Assembly: GCF_003937945.1 (NCBI RefSeq)
Contig: NZ_RSEC01000055.1
Span: forward strand, 1-64,000
Source of the DNA: Amycolatopsis eburnea
GTDB lineage: Bacteria > Actinomycetota > Actinomycetes > Mycobacteriales > Pseudonocardiaceae
Direction: 5' to 3'
DNA length: 64,000 bases
Part shown: positions 48,503 to 57,070 of the stretch, one piece after another
Numbering within the stretch: position 1 is the first letter of the stretch
Layout of the letters: each line of letters starts with the position of its first letter
The notes under the pieces: model-generated
The model's database searches: none
Told to the model about the DNA's origin: nothing
Seen by the model: only the letters and a program-made list of their open reading frames with translations
Translations under genes and position numbers: made by a program

Positions 48503-51199
48503 ATGCGAACGTTCCGGCTCTTGGCTGCGGCGGTGATCCTGCTGGCGATCACTGTGGTGCCACCGATGGCGCTGTGGCACGTCCGATCTGCATACCTGCC
48601 CGACCGCGTGCCCTCCGCCACCGAGGCCGTCGCATGGCTGACCGGCGAGGACAACGGCCAGCTCTTCCTGCTGCTGTTGGTCGCCGCCGGTCTCATCGCC
48701 TGGCTGCAACTGGTCGTGGCGATCGTCCTGGAGCTGCTCGCCCGGCTCAGCGGGACGGCCGTTCCCCGCCTGCCCGGCTTCGGCTGGGCCCAGCGCATCG
48801 CCGCCGCCCTGCTGCTCGTCGTGCTGACCGGCACGGCGGCCGAAGCGGCGGAACCGACCGGCGACGACGCCCAACCCACTCACGTGGTCGCGCCCGGCGA
48901 CAGCTTGACGAAGATCGCAGCCGGCGAACTCGGCAGCTCCGCGCGCTACCGCGAAGTCTTCGACCTCAACCGCGGCATTCCCCAACCTGACGGCCGTTCC
49001 CTTCAGAACCCAGGATTGCTGCGACCCGGCTGGATTCTGCGGCTACCGCAGGACTCCGACTGCGAAGAAGTCGTCGTGCGCCCCGGCCAGACGCTGTCGC
49101 AGATCGCCAGCGAGGAGCTCGGTGACGCCGGACGCTACCGTGAGATCTTCGACCTCAACCGCGGACGGCCTCAGCTGGCCGGACGCGTCCTGGACGACCC
49201 CGATTCGATCCGACCTGGCGACGTCCTGCGCATCCCTCGTCCGGCAAAGCCCGCGGGTGGCGGCGGAGCCGCGACTGCCACTTTCGTCCGTGCTTCGGTG
49301 ACTTGCCAGACCCCCGAACCACCACCTCCGGCCCCGCCATCGCAACCAGCGAAGCCACCGTCGCCACCGCCAAGCGTGCCGCCACCCGCCCAGAGCGGCC
49401 ACTCGTCGAACTCGGCCGCGTCGCCGGCCGACGCCGACGACGGATCGTCGGTGACGGTGGTGAGCGTCGGCGGCGTCCTCGCCGTCGGCCTGCTGACGCT
49501 GCTGGCCGCCCGGCGGCGACGCGCTCACCACCGCCGGCGACCAGGCCACCGCATCCGCCACAAGCAGCCGGGGCGACTCGAAAAGGACCTTCGCGCGGCA
49601 GCCTGCCCCGGAACGGTCGATGACCTCGACCGGGCTCTGCGAACGCTCGCACGGCATGCCGGAGCCGATCTGCCACGCCTGCGAGCGGTCAAGATCGGCA
49701 CCGACGGGATCACGCTCCGGCTCGCCGAGGCCCGCAGTCCGATCGCGCCGTTCGTCCAGACCCGCCCGGCCGAATGGCAGCTGGACCCGGCAGCCGACCT
49801 CGACGGCGAGCACGTCCCACCGCCCTACCCGGCCCTGGTCTCCCTCGGCCACACCGCCGACCGCGACCTCGTGCTGATCAACCTGCACGAGGCCGGTGTC
49901 CTCGCACTCGGCGGCGACCGCGACGCGGCCGAGTCCGTCGTGCTCGCGATGGCCTGGGACCTCGCCGCAGCTCCATGGGCCGCCCGGACGCAGCTCACGC
50001 TCGTCGGTACGGGCAAGACGTCGGCCGAACGCCACCCGGATCGACTTCGCTTCGCCCCGGGCTGGGACGAAGCTCTCGAGCCATCCCAGGGCTGTCCCCA
50101 GGTGCTGCTGTCGGCCATCCCGCTGACCGACGACGTCGCGCGACGGCTCCCGCCGAGCGGGTACGACGCTGTCGTAACGGCACTCGACAACGACCTCTCG
50201 CTGCCGGACGCCTGGCACCTCGACGCGACAGGTCAGTCCACGGCGGTGAAGATCCTGGGCGAAGACGTCGAGCTACAACGGCTTTCGCCGGTACAGGTCA
50301 GCGAACTCGTCGACGCACTCGCCGACGCGGATGAGCCGGACCAGGTCCAGGCCGACGAGTACCGAAATGTTCCGCTGGAGGAGACCGGCGTGCCGGAGGC
50401 AGTCCACGTTCCGGAACCCGCGGTCTCGGTCGACCGACGCCCGGTTGCGACGTCGGTGCCCTCGCTCCAGTTACTGGGCCCTGTCCGGCTCCACGGGGCC
50501 GATCCGGAGGCCGTGGAGGGCAAGAAGCTCAACCGCCTGACCGAACTGGCCGCGTACCTCGCCCTGCACCCCGGCGTGACAGCCGACGACATCTCGCGGC
50601 AACTCGGCACCGACACCCAACCGTGGTCCGCCGCGACCCGGCAGGGCTACATCTCCCGGCTCCGAACCTGGCTCGGCCGCGACGAGAACGGCGAGCTGTA
50701 CGTCCCGAACGTCGACGCCCGCCACGGCGGCTACCGGATGTCCGGCTCCTTTACCGCCGACTGGCACCAGTTCCGAGACCTCGCTCGCCGTGGTCTCGCC
50801 GAGCGAGACCACGGCGTCTCGGACTTGCAGCAAGCTCTGGACCTGGTCCGGGGCACACCGTTCAACGGTGTCCCACCCGGCCGGTACGTGTGGAGCTCCT
50901 GGCACCAGCGGGAGATGATCGACGCGATCGTCGACGTCGCTCACACCTTGGCTGACGCGTACCAGAAGGCCGGCGACCTCCCAGCGGCCCGCCGAGCGGC
51001 GATGCGTGGGCTGTTGGCCGAGCCGGTGAGCGAGATCCTCTACCGAGACCTGCTCCGCATCGAGTACCGCGCCGGCAACCTCGCCGCTGTCCGCCAGACC
51101 GCCGACAAACTCGCCGCCCTCGCGGAGTCGCTTGACGTGGAACTCGACCAGGAAACCAGCGCACTGGTGAGCACACTGCTGGCCGTTCGGCCGTCGTGA
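48503..51199 (+). CDS. Membrane-spanning LysM-BTAD regulator
   Basis: An 898-residue protein at the end of the Tad operon. Predicted helices at about 3-26, 53-80, 96-116 and 317-336. Between the third and fourth are two LysM modules (VVAPGDSLTKIAAGELG near 127, VVRPGQTLSQIASEELG near 187) and a proline-rich linker. The fourth is followed by RRRRAHHRRRPGHR, a strong positive-inside signal. The C-terminal part contains a winged-helix region (LQLLGPVRLHG near 653) and a bacterial transcriptional activator (BTAD) domain. Topology therefore puts LysM at the cell wall and BTAD in the cytoplasm. No Walker motif is visible. Confidence 0.85.
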   Translation: MRTFRLLAAAVILLAITVVPPMALWHVRSAYLPDRVPSATEAVAWLTGEDNGQLFLLLLVAAGLIAWLQLVVAIVLELLARLSGTAVPRLPGFGWAQRIAAALLLVVLTGTAAEAAEPTGDDAQPTHVVAPGDSLTKIAAGELGSSARYREVFDLNRGIPQPDGRSLQNPGLLRPGWILRLPQDSDCEEVVVRPGQTLSQIASEELGDAGRYREIFDLNRGRPQLAGRVLDDPDSIRPGDVLRIPRPAKPAGGGGAATATFVRASVTCQTPEPPPPAPPSQPAKPPSPPPSVPPPAQSGHSSNSAASPADADDGSSVTVVSVGGVLAVGLLTLLAARRRRAHHRRRPGHRIRHKQPGRLEKDLRAAACPGTVDDLDRALRTLARHAGADLPRLRAVKIGTDGITLRLAEARSPIAPFVQTRPAEWQLDPAADLDGEHVPPPYPALVSLGHTADRDLVLINLHEAGVLALGGDRDAAESVVLAMAWDLAAAPWAARTQLTLVGTGKTSAERHPDRLRFAPGWDEALEPSQGCPQVLLSAIPLTDDVARRLPPSGYDAVVTALDNDLSLPDAWHLDATGQSTAVKILGEDVELQRLSPVQVSELVDALADADEPDQVQADEYRNVPLEETGVPEAVHVPEPAVSVDRRPVATSVPSLQLLGPVRLHGADPEAVEGKKLNRLTELAAYLALHPGVTADDISRQLGTDTQPWSAATRQGYISRLRTWLGRDENGELYVPNVDARHGGYRMSGSFTADWHQFRDLARRGLAERDHGVSDLQQALDLVRGTPFNGVPPGRYVWSSWHQREMIDAIVDVAHTLADAYQKAGDLPAARRAAMRGLLAEPVSEILYRDLLRIEYRAGNLAAVRQTADKLAALAESLDVELDQETSALVSTLLAVRPS
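50786..50816. repeat. Intragenic perfect hairpin with GTCTCG/CGAGAC arms
   Basis: CGCCGTGGTCTCG (50786-50798) and CGAGACCACGGCG (50804-50816) are perfect 13-base arms with a five-base loop, inside the BTAD coding region. It encodes protein, so it may be chance, but the arms contain the hexamer that is enriched over the next 1.3 kb. Confidence 0.5.
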
Positions 51200-51581
51200 T
51201 GAATTGCGTCCGGGGATTTTTCACTTGTCTCGCTGAGAGCAATCAACCCGACATGGGTTTCGAGATGTGAGAACCGAAGTCTCGCCGGTCTCGCCCAGGT
51301 CCCGCACTGGTCTCGGTGGTCGAAGTGGCAGTCTCGGCAGGAGGTTCGGGGAGCGATCGCCTCCCGGAAGCGGAAATGGTGCCGCGTCAGCGCGGCTCCG
51401 AATGGTGTTACGATCAGGACCGTTCCCGCGTCGAGAAAATTCATTTCTCGGGTCGCGTCGAGCTCGTCGGTGGAGCAAGCGCGGAAAGATTGCGCGCCCG
51501 GCTCGCTCGCGCCTCGGCAGATCTCCTTCGTTGGGCTGCTGACGCGTCATCCGCTGAACCAGCCAAGGATGCCCGATCGTC
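51200..51581. other. 382-base gap between the Tad operon and the recombinase
   Basis: No convincing gene. Open frames here have serine/arginine-rich translations without a ribosome site. Five copies of GTCTCG, all in the same orientation, occur within 51227-51336. The interval presumably holds the recombinase promoter and possibly recombinase binding sites. Confidence 0.5.
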
Positions 51582-53645
51582 ATGACTTCATCCGAACGTG
51601 TGATCGTCAACCCGCCGGCCCCCGGACTGGGTGGCTACGGCCTCCGAGACCGGCCCGCCGGTGTCTCGGGGCCATCAGGACTGTCCGACCACGCCGTCTC
51701 GCCCCTGGGCATGCCCCTTGCGCTCCTGCGCGACGAAGTCCGTGTCGCGTTCCTGGGCCGAACCTCCACAGAGGAGCAGCAGGATCCCCGGCAGTCGATC
51801 CTGCGCCAGCTGGGGAACAGCAAGACGGCCTTGCCCGAATCCTGGGTCATCGTCGCGCACTTCTACGACGTCGAGTCCGGCCGGATGGAACTCGACCGCC
51901 GCGGCCGGGGCGAGCACTACGACCGCTTCGACATCCCCATCGCCCGCGATGGCGGCATCGCGGACCTCCTCGACGAGGCGGCGAGACCCGACCGGCGGTT
52001 CGACGTCGTCATCTGCGAGAGCATCGCGCGCGTCGCTCGCCGCGCCTACGAGGGACTCTCGGTCGAACGAGACCTCGAACGGTGCGAGGTCTCGCTGTTC
52101 GCGGCGAACGAGACCATCAGTGTCTCGGGGAGCCGGGCCCAGCGGATCCTGCAGCGCCGGATCAACCAGTCCGTTGCCGAGTACGAGGTCCTGAACACCC
52201 TCGAACAGTCGTGGGGCGGGCTCTGCACCCACGTGCGCGAGGGCTGGAACATCGGCAAGCCCTGCTACGGCTACAAGGCCAAGACGTTCCGGCACCCGAA
52301 CCCGGCCAAGGCCGCGAAAGGGTTGACGAAGACACGCCTGGAGCCGGACGGCGTTCGCGGCGAGACCGTGACGCAGATCGCTTCCTGGGCCTATTACGAC
52401 AACCTGGGCGGAGATGCCATCGCGAACCTGCTCAACCTCGATCTCGAGAAGCATCCGCCACCAGTACCGCCGGGCGCTGTGCGCGCACGGGGCGTCTGGA
52501 GCAGGTCCAGTGTTTACGACATCCTCCGCAACCCGAAGTACACCGGGTACCAGGTCTACAACCGGAGGGCGACCCGCTCGCGCCGTGGCAAGGTCAACGA
52601 TCCCGTGAAGTGGGTCTGGTCGCTCGAACCCGCCCACGAGCCGCTGGTCCCGAAGTGGATGTACGACGAGCTCGCCGCCCGCAGGCAGGCCAAGAAGGGC
52701 TCCCGAACCGGCGGTGAGCGCAACGTCCACCCGCAGACCAAGCGGACCTACCTGTTCCGCGGGATGGTGTTCTGCTCGTGCGGGAGGCGGATGATCGGCG
52801 TTCCACGGCACGGCAGGTCCTACTACCTCTGCCGGCCGAGCAACACGAACCGCGGGCGCCCGGACAAGTACCTCGGCCACGAGAAGGCGCTGTACTTCCG
52901 GGAGGACGCTGTCCTCGACGCCGTCTCCAGGTTCTTCGCCGACCGGGTGTTCGGCTCGGATCGCCGCGCGATTCTCGAGAGCGAGCTGGCCGGCGTGGAT
53001 GACCAGGCCGCCCGCGATCGCGAGGCCGAAGTCCAGCGGCTCGGCAACGCCCTCGGAGAACTCGCGAAGAGGCAGGACTCGATCCTGCAGCAAGCTGCCG
53101 ACGGCGACCCTGACGACCCGTTCACGAAGGCGCTGAGGGGCCGCTACAACGACCTGGAGAAGCAGCGGACGGGGCTCGCGAATGCACTGGCTGAGCTCAG
53201 GCAGCCCGACGCTCCAGGGCCAGATGTGCCGACGGCCGCCGACGTGGGGCTGATCGATGCCCTGCCGTACCTGGCGCTGAACCTGGCGACGGCACCGGAG
53301 GACCTGCTTCGGACGCTGTTCGAGGTCACCCAGCTGACCATCCGGATTGACGCCCGCGGCGACCGTGCGACACTGGAGATCACACTTCCCGAAGATCAGC
53401 TGCCGGAGGTCTCCGGCGCGGCGGAAAGGATCACCGAGGAGATGCTCTCGCAAGGAACGCCCACCGGGCGGCCTTGTGAGGTTGCTGTTCGTGCCCCCGG
53501 TGAGATTCGAACTCACACTGGACGGGTTTTGAATCCGTTGCCTCTGCCAGTTGGGCTACGGGGGCGCGACGCGGTAACCCTACGGGATCACCGGCTCCCG
53601 GCTGTCTCCGGGGGGACGAGTGTCGTTCGCGCCACTTCGTGGTGA
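51582..53645 (+). CDS. Large serine recombinase (phage/ICE-type integrase)
   Basis: A 687-residue protein. The resolvase domain has the catalytic Ser near residue 62 in FLGRTSTEEQQDPRQSI, ICESIARVARR and the Arg set. A recombinase domain follows (GYKAKTFRHPNP, SVYDILRNPKYTGYQVYNR), then a zinc-ribbon (MVFCSCGRRMIG ... YLCRP) and a coiled coil (QRLGNALGELAKRQDSIL). The last 55 residues (APGEIRTHTGRVLNPLPLPV) are the antisense translation of the tRNA gene, so the natural C-terminus is altered by the insertion junction. The start at ATG 51582 has only a weak ribosome site; a later start near 51711 is possible. Confidence 0.88.
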   Translation: MTSSERVIVNPPAPGLGGYGLRDRPAGVSGPSGLSDHAVSPLGMPLALLRDEVRVAFLGRTSTEEQQDPRQSILRQLGNSKTALPESWVIVAHFYDVESGRMELDRRGRGEHYDRFDIPIARDGGIADLLDEAARPDRRFDVVICESIARVARRAYEGLSVERDLERCEVSLFAANETISVSGSRAQRILQRRINQSVAEYEVLNTLEQSWGGLCTHVREGWNIGKPCYGYKAKTFRHPNPAKAAKGLTKTRLEPDGVRGETVTQIASWAYYDNLGGDAIANLLNLDLEKHPPPVPPGAVRARGVWSRSSVYDILRNPKYTGYQVYNRRATRSRRGKVNDPVKWVWSLEPAHEPLVPKWMYDELAARRQAKKGSRTGGERNVHPQTKRTYLFRGMVFCSCGRRMIGVPRHGRSYYLCRPSNTNRGRPDKYLGHEKALYFREDAVLDAVSRFFADRVFGSDRRAILESELAGVDDQAARDREAEVQRLGNALGELAKRQDSILQQAADGDPDDPFTKALRGRYNDLEKQRTGLANALAELRQPDAPGPDVPTAADVGLIDALPYLALNLATAPEDLLRTLFEVTQLTIRIDARGDRATLEITLPEDQLPEVSGAAERITEEMLSQGTPTGRPCEVAVRAPGEIRTHTGRVLNPLPLPVGLRGRDAVTLRDHRLPAVSGGTSVVRATSW
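53492..53565 (-). tRNA. tRNA with CAA anticodon (Leu by codon), short variable loop
   Basis: On the reverse strand the acceptor arms GCCCCCG and CGGGGGC pair (53559-53565 with 53493-53499), followed by discriminator A at 53492. The T-arm GTGAG-TTCGAAT-CTCAC is perfect. The anticodon loop is TTCAAAA with anticodon CAA at 53529-53531, reading UUG. The anticodon stem has an A-C mismatch at 31/39. The variable loop is only five bases, unlike the long arm normal for leucine tRNAs. CCA is not fully encoded. Confidence 0.8.
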
Positions 53646-53740
53646 ACGCCATCTCGGGAACTGGATCGTTCCCGGTAGGCTTCAGGTTCGCGGGAAGCCG
53701 CGAAAACCGACCGTCCCGCCGAGTCTTCAGGAGGACCCCG

Positions 53741-54355
53741 GTGACCGATCAGGCTACCGAGGCCAACGGTGCCGCCACCGTGCCGCAGCGTCGGGTGCTC
53801 GTCGCGGAGGACGAGGCGCTCATCCGGCTGGACCTCGTCGAAATGCTGCGCGAAGAGGGCTACGAAGTCGTCGGGGAAGCCGGGGACGGGGAGCAGGCCA
53901 TCGCGCTGGCCACCGACCTCAAGCCCGATCTCGTGATCCTCGACGTCAAGATGCCCAAGCTGGACGGTATCGAGGCCGCTTCGAAGATCACCGGGGACCG
54001 GATCGCCCCGGTCGTCATCCTCACTGCGTTCAGCCAGCGTGACCTCGTCGAACGCGCGCGGGACGCCGGGACCATGGCGTACCTGGTCAAGCCGTTCGCG
54101 AAGCGGGATCTCGTGCCGGCCATCGAACTCGCCGTCAGCCGGTTCTCCGAGCTGCAGGCGCTGGAGGCCGAGGTCGCCGGGCTCACCGACCGGCTCGAGA
54201 CGCGCAAGGTCATCGACCGGGCCAAGGGGCTGCTCATGAGCCGCCAGGGGCTGACCGAGCCCGACGCCTTCCGGTGGATCCAGCGGACCGCCATGGACCG
54301 CCGGACCACGATGAAGGCCGTCGCCGAGGCCGTTGTGGAAAGCATCGGGAGCTGA
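53741..54355 (+). CDS. pdtaR: ANTAR-domain response regulator, PdtaR-like
   Basis: A 204-residue protein from GTG 53741 with AGGAGGA upstream. The receiver domain has the acidic pair in VLVAEDEALIRLD, phospho-Asp68 in LVILDVKMPKLDG, and Lys in AYLVKPFAKRD. The C-terminal ANTAR domain is ETRKVIDRAKGLLMSRQGL with DAFRWIQRTAMDRRTTM. ANTAR proteins bind paired RNA hairpins to prevent transcription termination. Size, domain order and nearness to polA match mycobacterial PdtaR (Rv1626), whose kinase PdtaS is encoded elsewhere. Confidence 0.92.
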   Translation: MTDQATEANGAATVPQRRVLVAEDEALIRLDLVEMLREEGYEVVGEAGDGEQAIALATDLKPDLVILDVKMPKLDGIEAASKITGDRIAPVVILTAFSQRDLVERARDAGTMAYLVKPFAKRDLVPAIELAVSRFSELQALEAEVAGLTDRLETRKVIDRAKGLLMSRQGLTEPDAFRWIQRTAMDRRTTMKAVAEAVVESIGS

Positions 54356-54368
54356 ACCAGCGACCAAT

Positions 54369-54405
54369 GGGGTGTGCCCGGGGAACCGGGCGCACCCCTT
54401 TTTTT
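54369..54405 (+). terminator. Rho-independent terminator of pdtaR
   Basis: A 12-bp stem (54369-54380 with 54387-54398, one G-T wobble), a six-base loop and seven Ts. It is the only terminator in the window with a full T run, located just after the response regulator. Confidence 0.9.
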
Positions 54406-54753
54406 CGTGACGCTCCGGGTGCCCGAAAGGGCGTTGTTGGTACCTTTGCGAACCTTCCCGGCGTGGCCGGGCGCGGTGATCGACTCGCCTTCCGTAGACT
54501 CTGCACACCTTGAACCGGGCGTCAAGGGGCAGTCTGCGGGCTGTTGAGCACCGAGAGTCACCACCCGCTGGTCGGATTACGACGAGCGGGTGTAAATCAT
54601 ACGTTAATACTCGTGACGACCGTCACGATGTGGCTACAAGAGCACGTGTGACTCTGTGCAACGGCTCCCGAGGCGGCTACTTTCAGCGGCCAGTCAGGTC
54701 CCACATGGGGACAGCCGTCCTACCGGGCGGTCAGGTGGCATTTGGAGGAACGA
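54406..54753 (+). promoter_or_regulatory. liv operon upstream region with CRP-like site
   Basis: No gene in this 348-base gap. At 54613-54626 lies GTGACGACCGTCAC, i.e. GTGA-N6-TCAC within the perfect inverted repeat TCGTGACG/CGTCACGA (54611-54628), the form bound by CRP/FNR-type regulators such as actinobacterial GlxR/Crp. The sequence before it is relatively A/T-rich (GTAAATCATACGTTAATACT, 54591-54610) and may carry a promoter. The livK start is about 130 bases downstream. Confidence 0.7.
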
Positions 54754-55965
54754 GTGCAGAAAGCACGACTTGCGCGGTTCATCGTGCTGGCCGCTGCCGG
54801 GGCCATTTCGCTCAGCGCGTGTTCGGCACGGACCGACAGCGGCTCGGGCGACAGCAGCGCGAGCTCGCAGTCCCAGGCCGCGGCGCCGTCCGCCGCCGCC
54901 GACGCGGCCGACCCCGCCGGTGACGGCAAGGCCCAGTGTTCCCCGACCTCCATCGCGTACGCGGGCACCATCAACGGCGCCAACGCCGCGCTGGGCGTCA
55001 ACATCCTGAACGGCGCGAAGCTCGCCGTGGAGCAGCACAACAAGGCCAACCCGGGCTGCCAGGTCAAGCTGGAGCAGTTCGACACCGAGGGCACGCCCGA
55101 CAAGGCGCCCGGCATCGTGACGCAGATCGTCAACACGCCGGCCATCATCGGCGTCGTCGGCCTGCCGTTCTCCGGCGAGTCCAAGGCCGCGGGCAACATC
55201 TTCAACGGCGCGGGCCTGGTCACGGTCACCCCGTCGGCGACCAACCCGACCCTGAGCCAGAACGGCTGGAAGACCTTCTTCCGCGGCCTGGGCAACGACA
55301 ACACCCAGGGCCCGGCCGCCGCGAAGTTCATGACCGGCGAGCTCAAGGCCAACAAGGTGTGCGTCATCAAGGACGACTCCGACTACGGCACCGGCCTCGC
55401 GGCTTCGACCGTCCAGGCGCTCGGCGACAAGGGCACCTGCCAGGACAGCGTCAAGACCAAGCAGACCGACTTCTCGGCCGTGGTCAACAAGATCAAGAGC
55501 GAGAAGCCGGACGCGGTGTTCTACTCCGGGTACTACCAGGAAGCCGCTCCGTTCGCGCAGCAGCTGAGCGACGCGGGTGTCGAGGCCAAGTTCGTCGGCC
55601 CGGACGGCGTCAAGGACGACGAGTTCGTGAAGGGTGCCGGCGAGGCCGCCTCGAAGGCGTACTTCACCTGCCCGTGCGTCCCGGCGGACCAGTTCACCAA
55701 GTTCACCGACGCCTACAAGGCCTCGGTCGGCAAGGACCCGGGCACCTACTCGCCCGAGGCCTACGACCTGGCGACGATCCTGCTGAAGGGCATCGACGCG
55801 GGCAAGAAGGACCGCGCCGGCCTGCTCGACTTCGTCAAGAACTACGACGGCCAGGGCATCACGAAGCACTTCAAGTGGGACGACAAGGGCGAGCTGGCCA
55901 GCACGACCGTGTGGACCTACAAGGTCGAGGGCGGGAAGATCGTCCGCAACACCGAGATCAAGTAG
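54754..55965 (+). CDS. livK: Branched-chain amino acid ABC transporter, substrate-binding lipoprotein
   Basis: A 403-residue protein from GTG 54754 with GGAGGAA upstream. The lipobox is SLSAC with Cys23, then a Ser/Ala-rich linker and a type I periplasmic-binding fold: IAYAGTINGANAALGVNILNG, GVVGLPFSGESKAAG, KVCVIKDDSDYGTGLA, YSPEAYDLATILL. It captures leucine-type amino acids or amides outside the membrane. It leads the five-gene liv operon, which is intact. Confidence 0.92.
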   Translation: MQKARLARFIVLAAAGAISLSACSARTDSGSGDSSASSQSQAAAPSAAADAADPAGDGKAQCSPTSIAYAGTINGANAALGVNILNGAKLAVEQHNKANPGCQVKLEQFDTEGTPDKAPGIVTQIVNTPAIIGVVGLPFSGESKAAGNIFNGAGLVTVTPSATNPTLSQNGWKTFFRGLGNDNTQGPAAAKFMTGELKANKVCVIKDDSDYGTGLAASTVQALGDKGTCQDSVKTKQTDFSAVVNKIKSEKPDAVFYSGYYQEAAPFAQQLSDAGVEAKFVGPDGVKDDEFVKGAGEAASKAYFTCPCVPADQFTKFTDAYKASVGKDPGTYSPEAYDLATILLKGIDAGKKDRAGLLDFVKNYDGQGITKHFKWDDKGELASTTVWTYKVEGGKIVRNTEIK

Positions 55966-56053
55966 CGCAACGCTTCCGTTCTGATTCCCGGGGTGTTCGC
56001 CCGGCGGCTGGATCCCGCCGGGTGAGCACCCCGGTCCCACATGGAGAACTAGT

Positions 56054-57070
56054 GTGTCATTGACTCATCACTTGACCTCGGCCGTGCTGGCGCAGAGCGA
56101 CAGCTGGATCACGTTCGACGTGAACGCGTTCCTCGACCAGTTCTGGAACAACACGTTCGACGGGCTCGCCTACGGCAGCATCTACGCGCTCGTGGCGCTG
56201 GGCTACACGCTCGTCTACGGCGTCCTGAAGCTCATCAACTTCGCCCACTCCGAGGTGTTCATCTACGGCGTCTACGCGACGTGGTTCACCTTCTACGGCC
56301 TCGGGTTCCGCCCCGGTAACACGCCCACGCTCACCGTGATCGAGCTGATCGGCTTCCTGCTCCTCGCGTTGCTGGCGTCGATGGCGATCTCCGGCGGCAC
56401 GGCGGTGGTCCTCGAACGGGTCGCCTACCGGCCGCTGAGAAAACGCGGGGCACCCAAGCTGGTCTTCCTGATCACCGCGATCGGCGCGTCCTTCGTGCTG
56501 CAGCAGCTCATCTTCATCTGGCGCGGCGGCAACCCCGAACTGGGCATCCGCCTGATGCGCAACCAGGAAGTCTTCACGCTCTTCGGCGGCAGCATCACCA
56601 ACGTCACGATCATCACGGTCATCGCGTCGATCCTGCTGATGCTGGGCGCCAACTACTTCGTCAACAAGACGAAGTTCGGGCGCGGCATCCGCGCCGTGGC
56701 GCAGGACCCGGACACCGCGACGCTGATGGGCGTCAACAAGGAACGCGTCATCATGCTGACCTTCCTCATCGGCGGCCTGCTCGCCGGTGCGGCGGCGCTG
56801 TTCTACATGATGAAGATCCCGCAGGGCGCGTGGTACCAGGGCGGCTTCCTGCTCGGCATCAAGGCGTTCACCGCCGCGGTGCTCGGCGGTATCGGCAACC
56901 TGCGCGGCGCGCTGCTGGGCGGCCTGCTGCTCGGCGTCGCGGAGAACTACGGCCAGTCGCTGTTCGGCGGCGGGTGGCGCGACATCGTCGCGTTCGTCCT
57001 GCTGGTGCTGGTCCTGATGATCCGGCCCACCGGCATCCTCGGTGAGTCGCTCGGAAAGGCCCGGGTATGA
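56054..57070 (+). CDS. livH: Branched-chain amino acid ABC transporter permease LivH
   Basis: A 338-residue permease from GTG 56054, GGAGA upstream. GLAYGSIYALVALGYTLVYGVLKLINFAHSEVF is the LivH signature. About eight helices. An 88-base gap separates it from livK, and it overlaps livM by four bases. Forms the membrane channel with LivM. Confidence 0.93.
   Translation: MSLTHHLTSAVLAQSDSWITFDVNAFLDQFWNNTFDGLAYGSIYALVALGYTLVYGVLKLINFAHSEVFIYGVYATWFTFYGLGFRPGNTPTLTVIELIGFLLLALLASMAISGGTAVVLERVAYRPLRKRGAPKLVFLITAIGASFVLQQLIFIWRGGNPELGIRLMRNQEVFTLFGGSITNVTIITVIASILLMLGANYFVNKTKFGRGIRAVAQDPDTATLMGVNKERVIMLTFLIGGLLAGAAALFYMMKIPQGAWYQGGFLLGIKAFTAAVLGGIGNLRGALLGGLLLGVAENYGQSLFGGGWRDIVAFVLLVLVLMIRPTGILGESLGKARV

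Noticed and set aside
51267..51585. Small open frames in the gap before the recombinase
   Set aside because: No ribosome site, biased composition, and they overlap the GTCTCG cluster without protein-like features.
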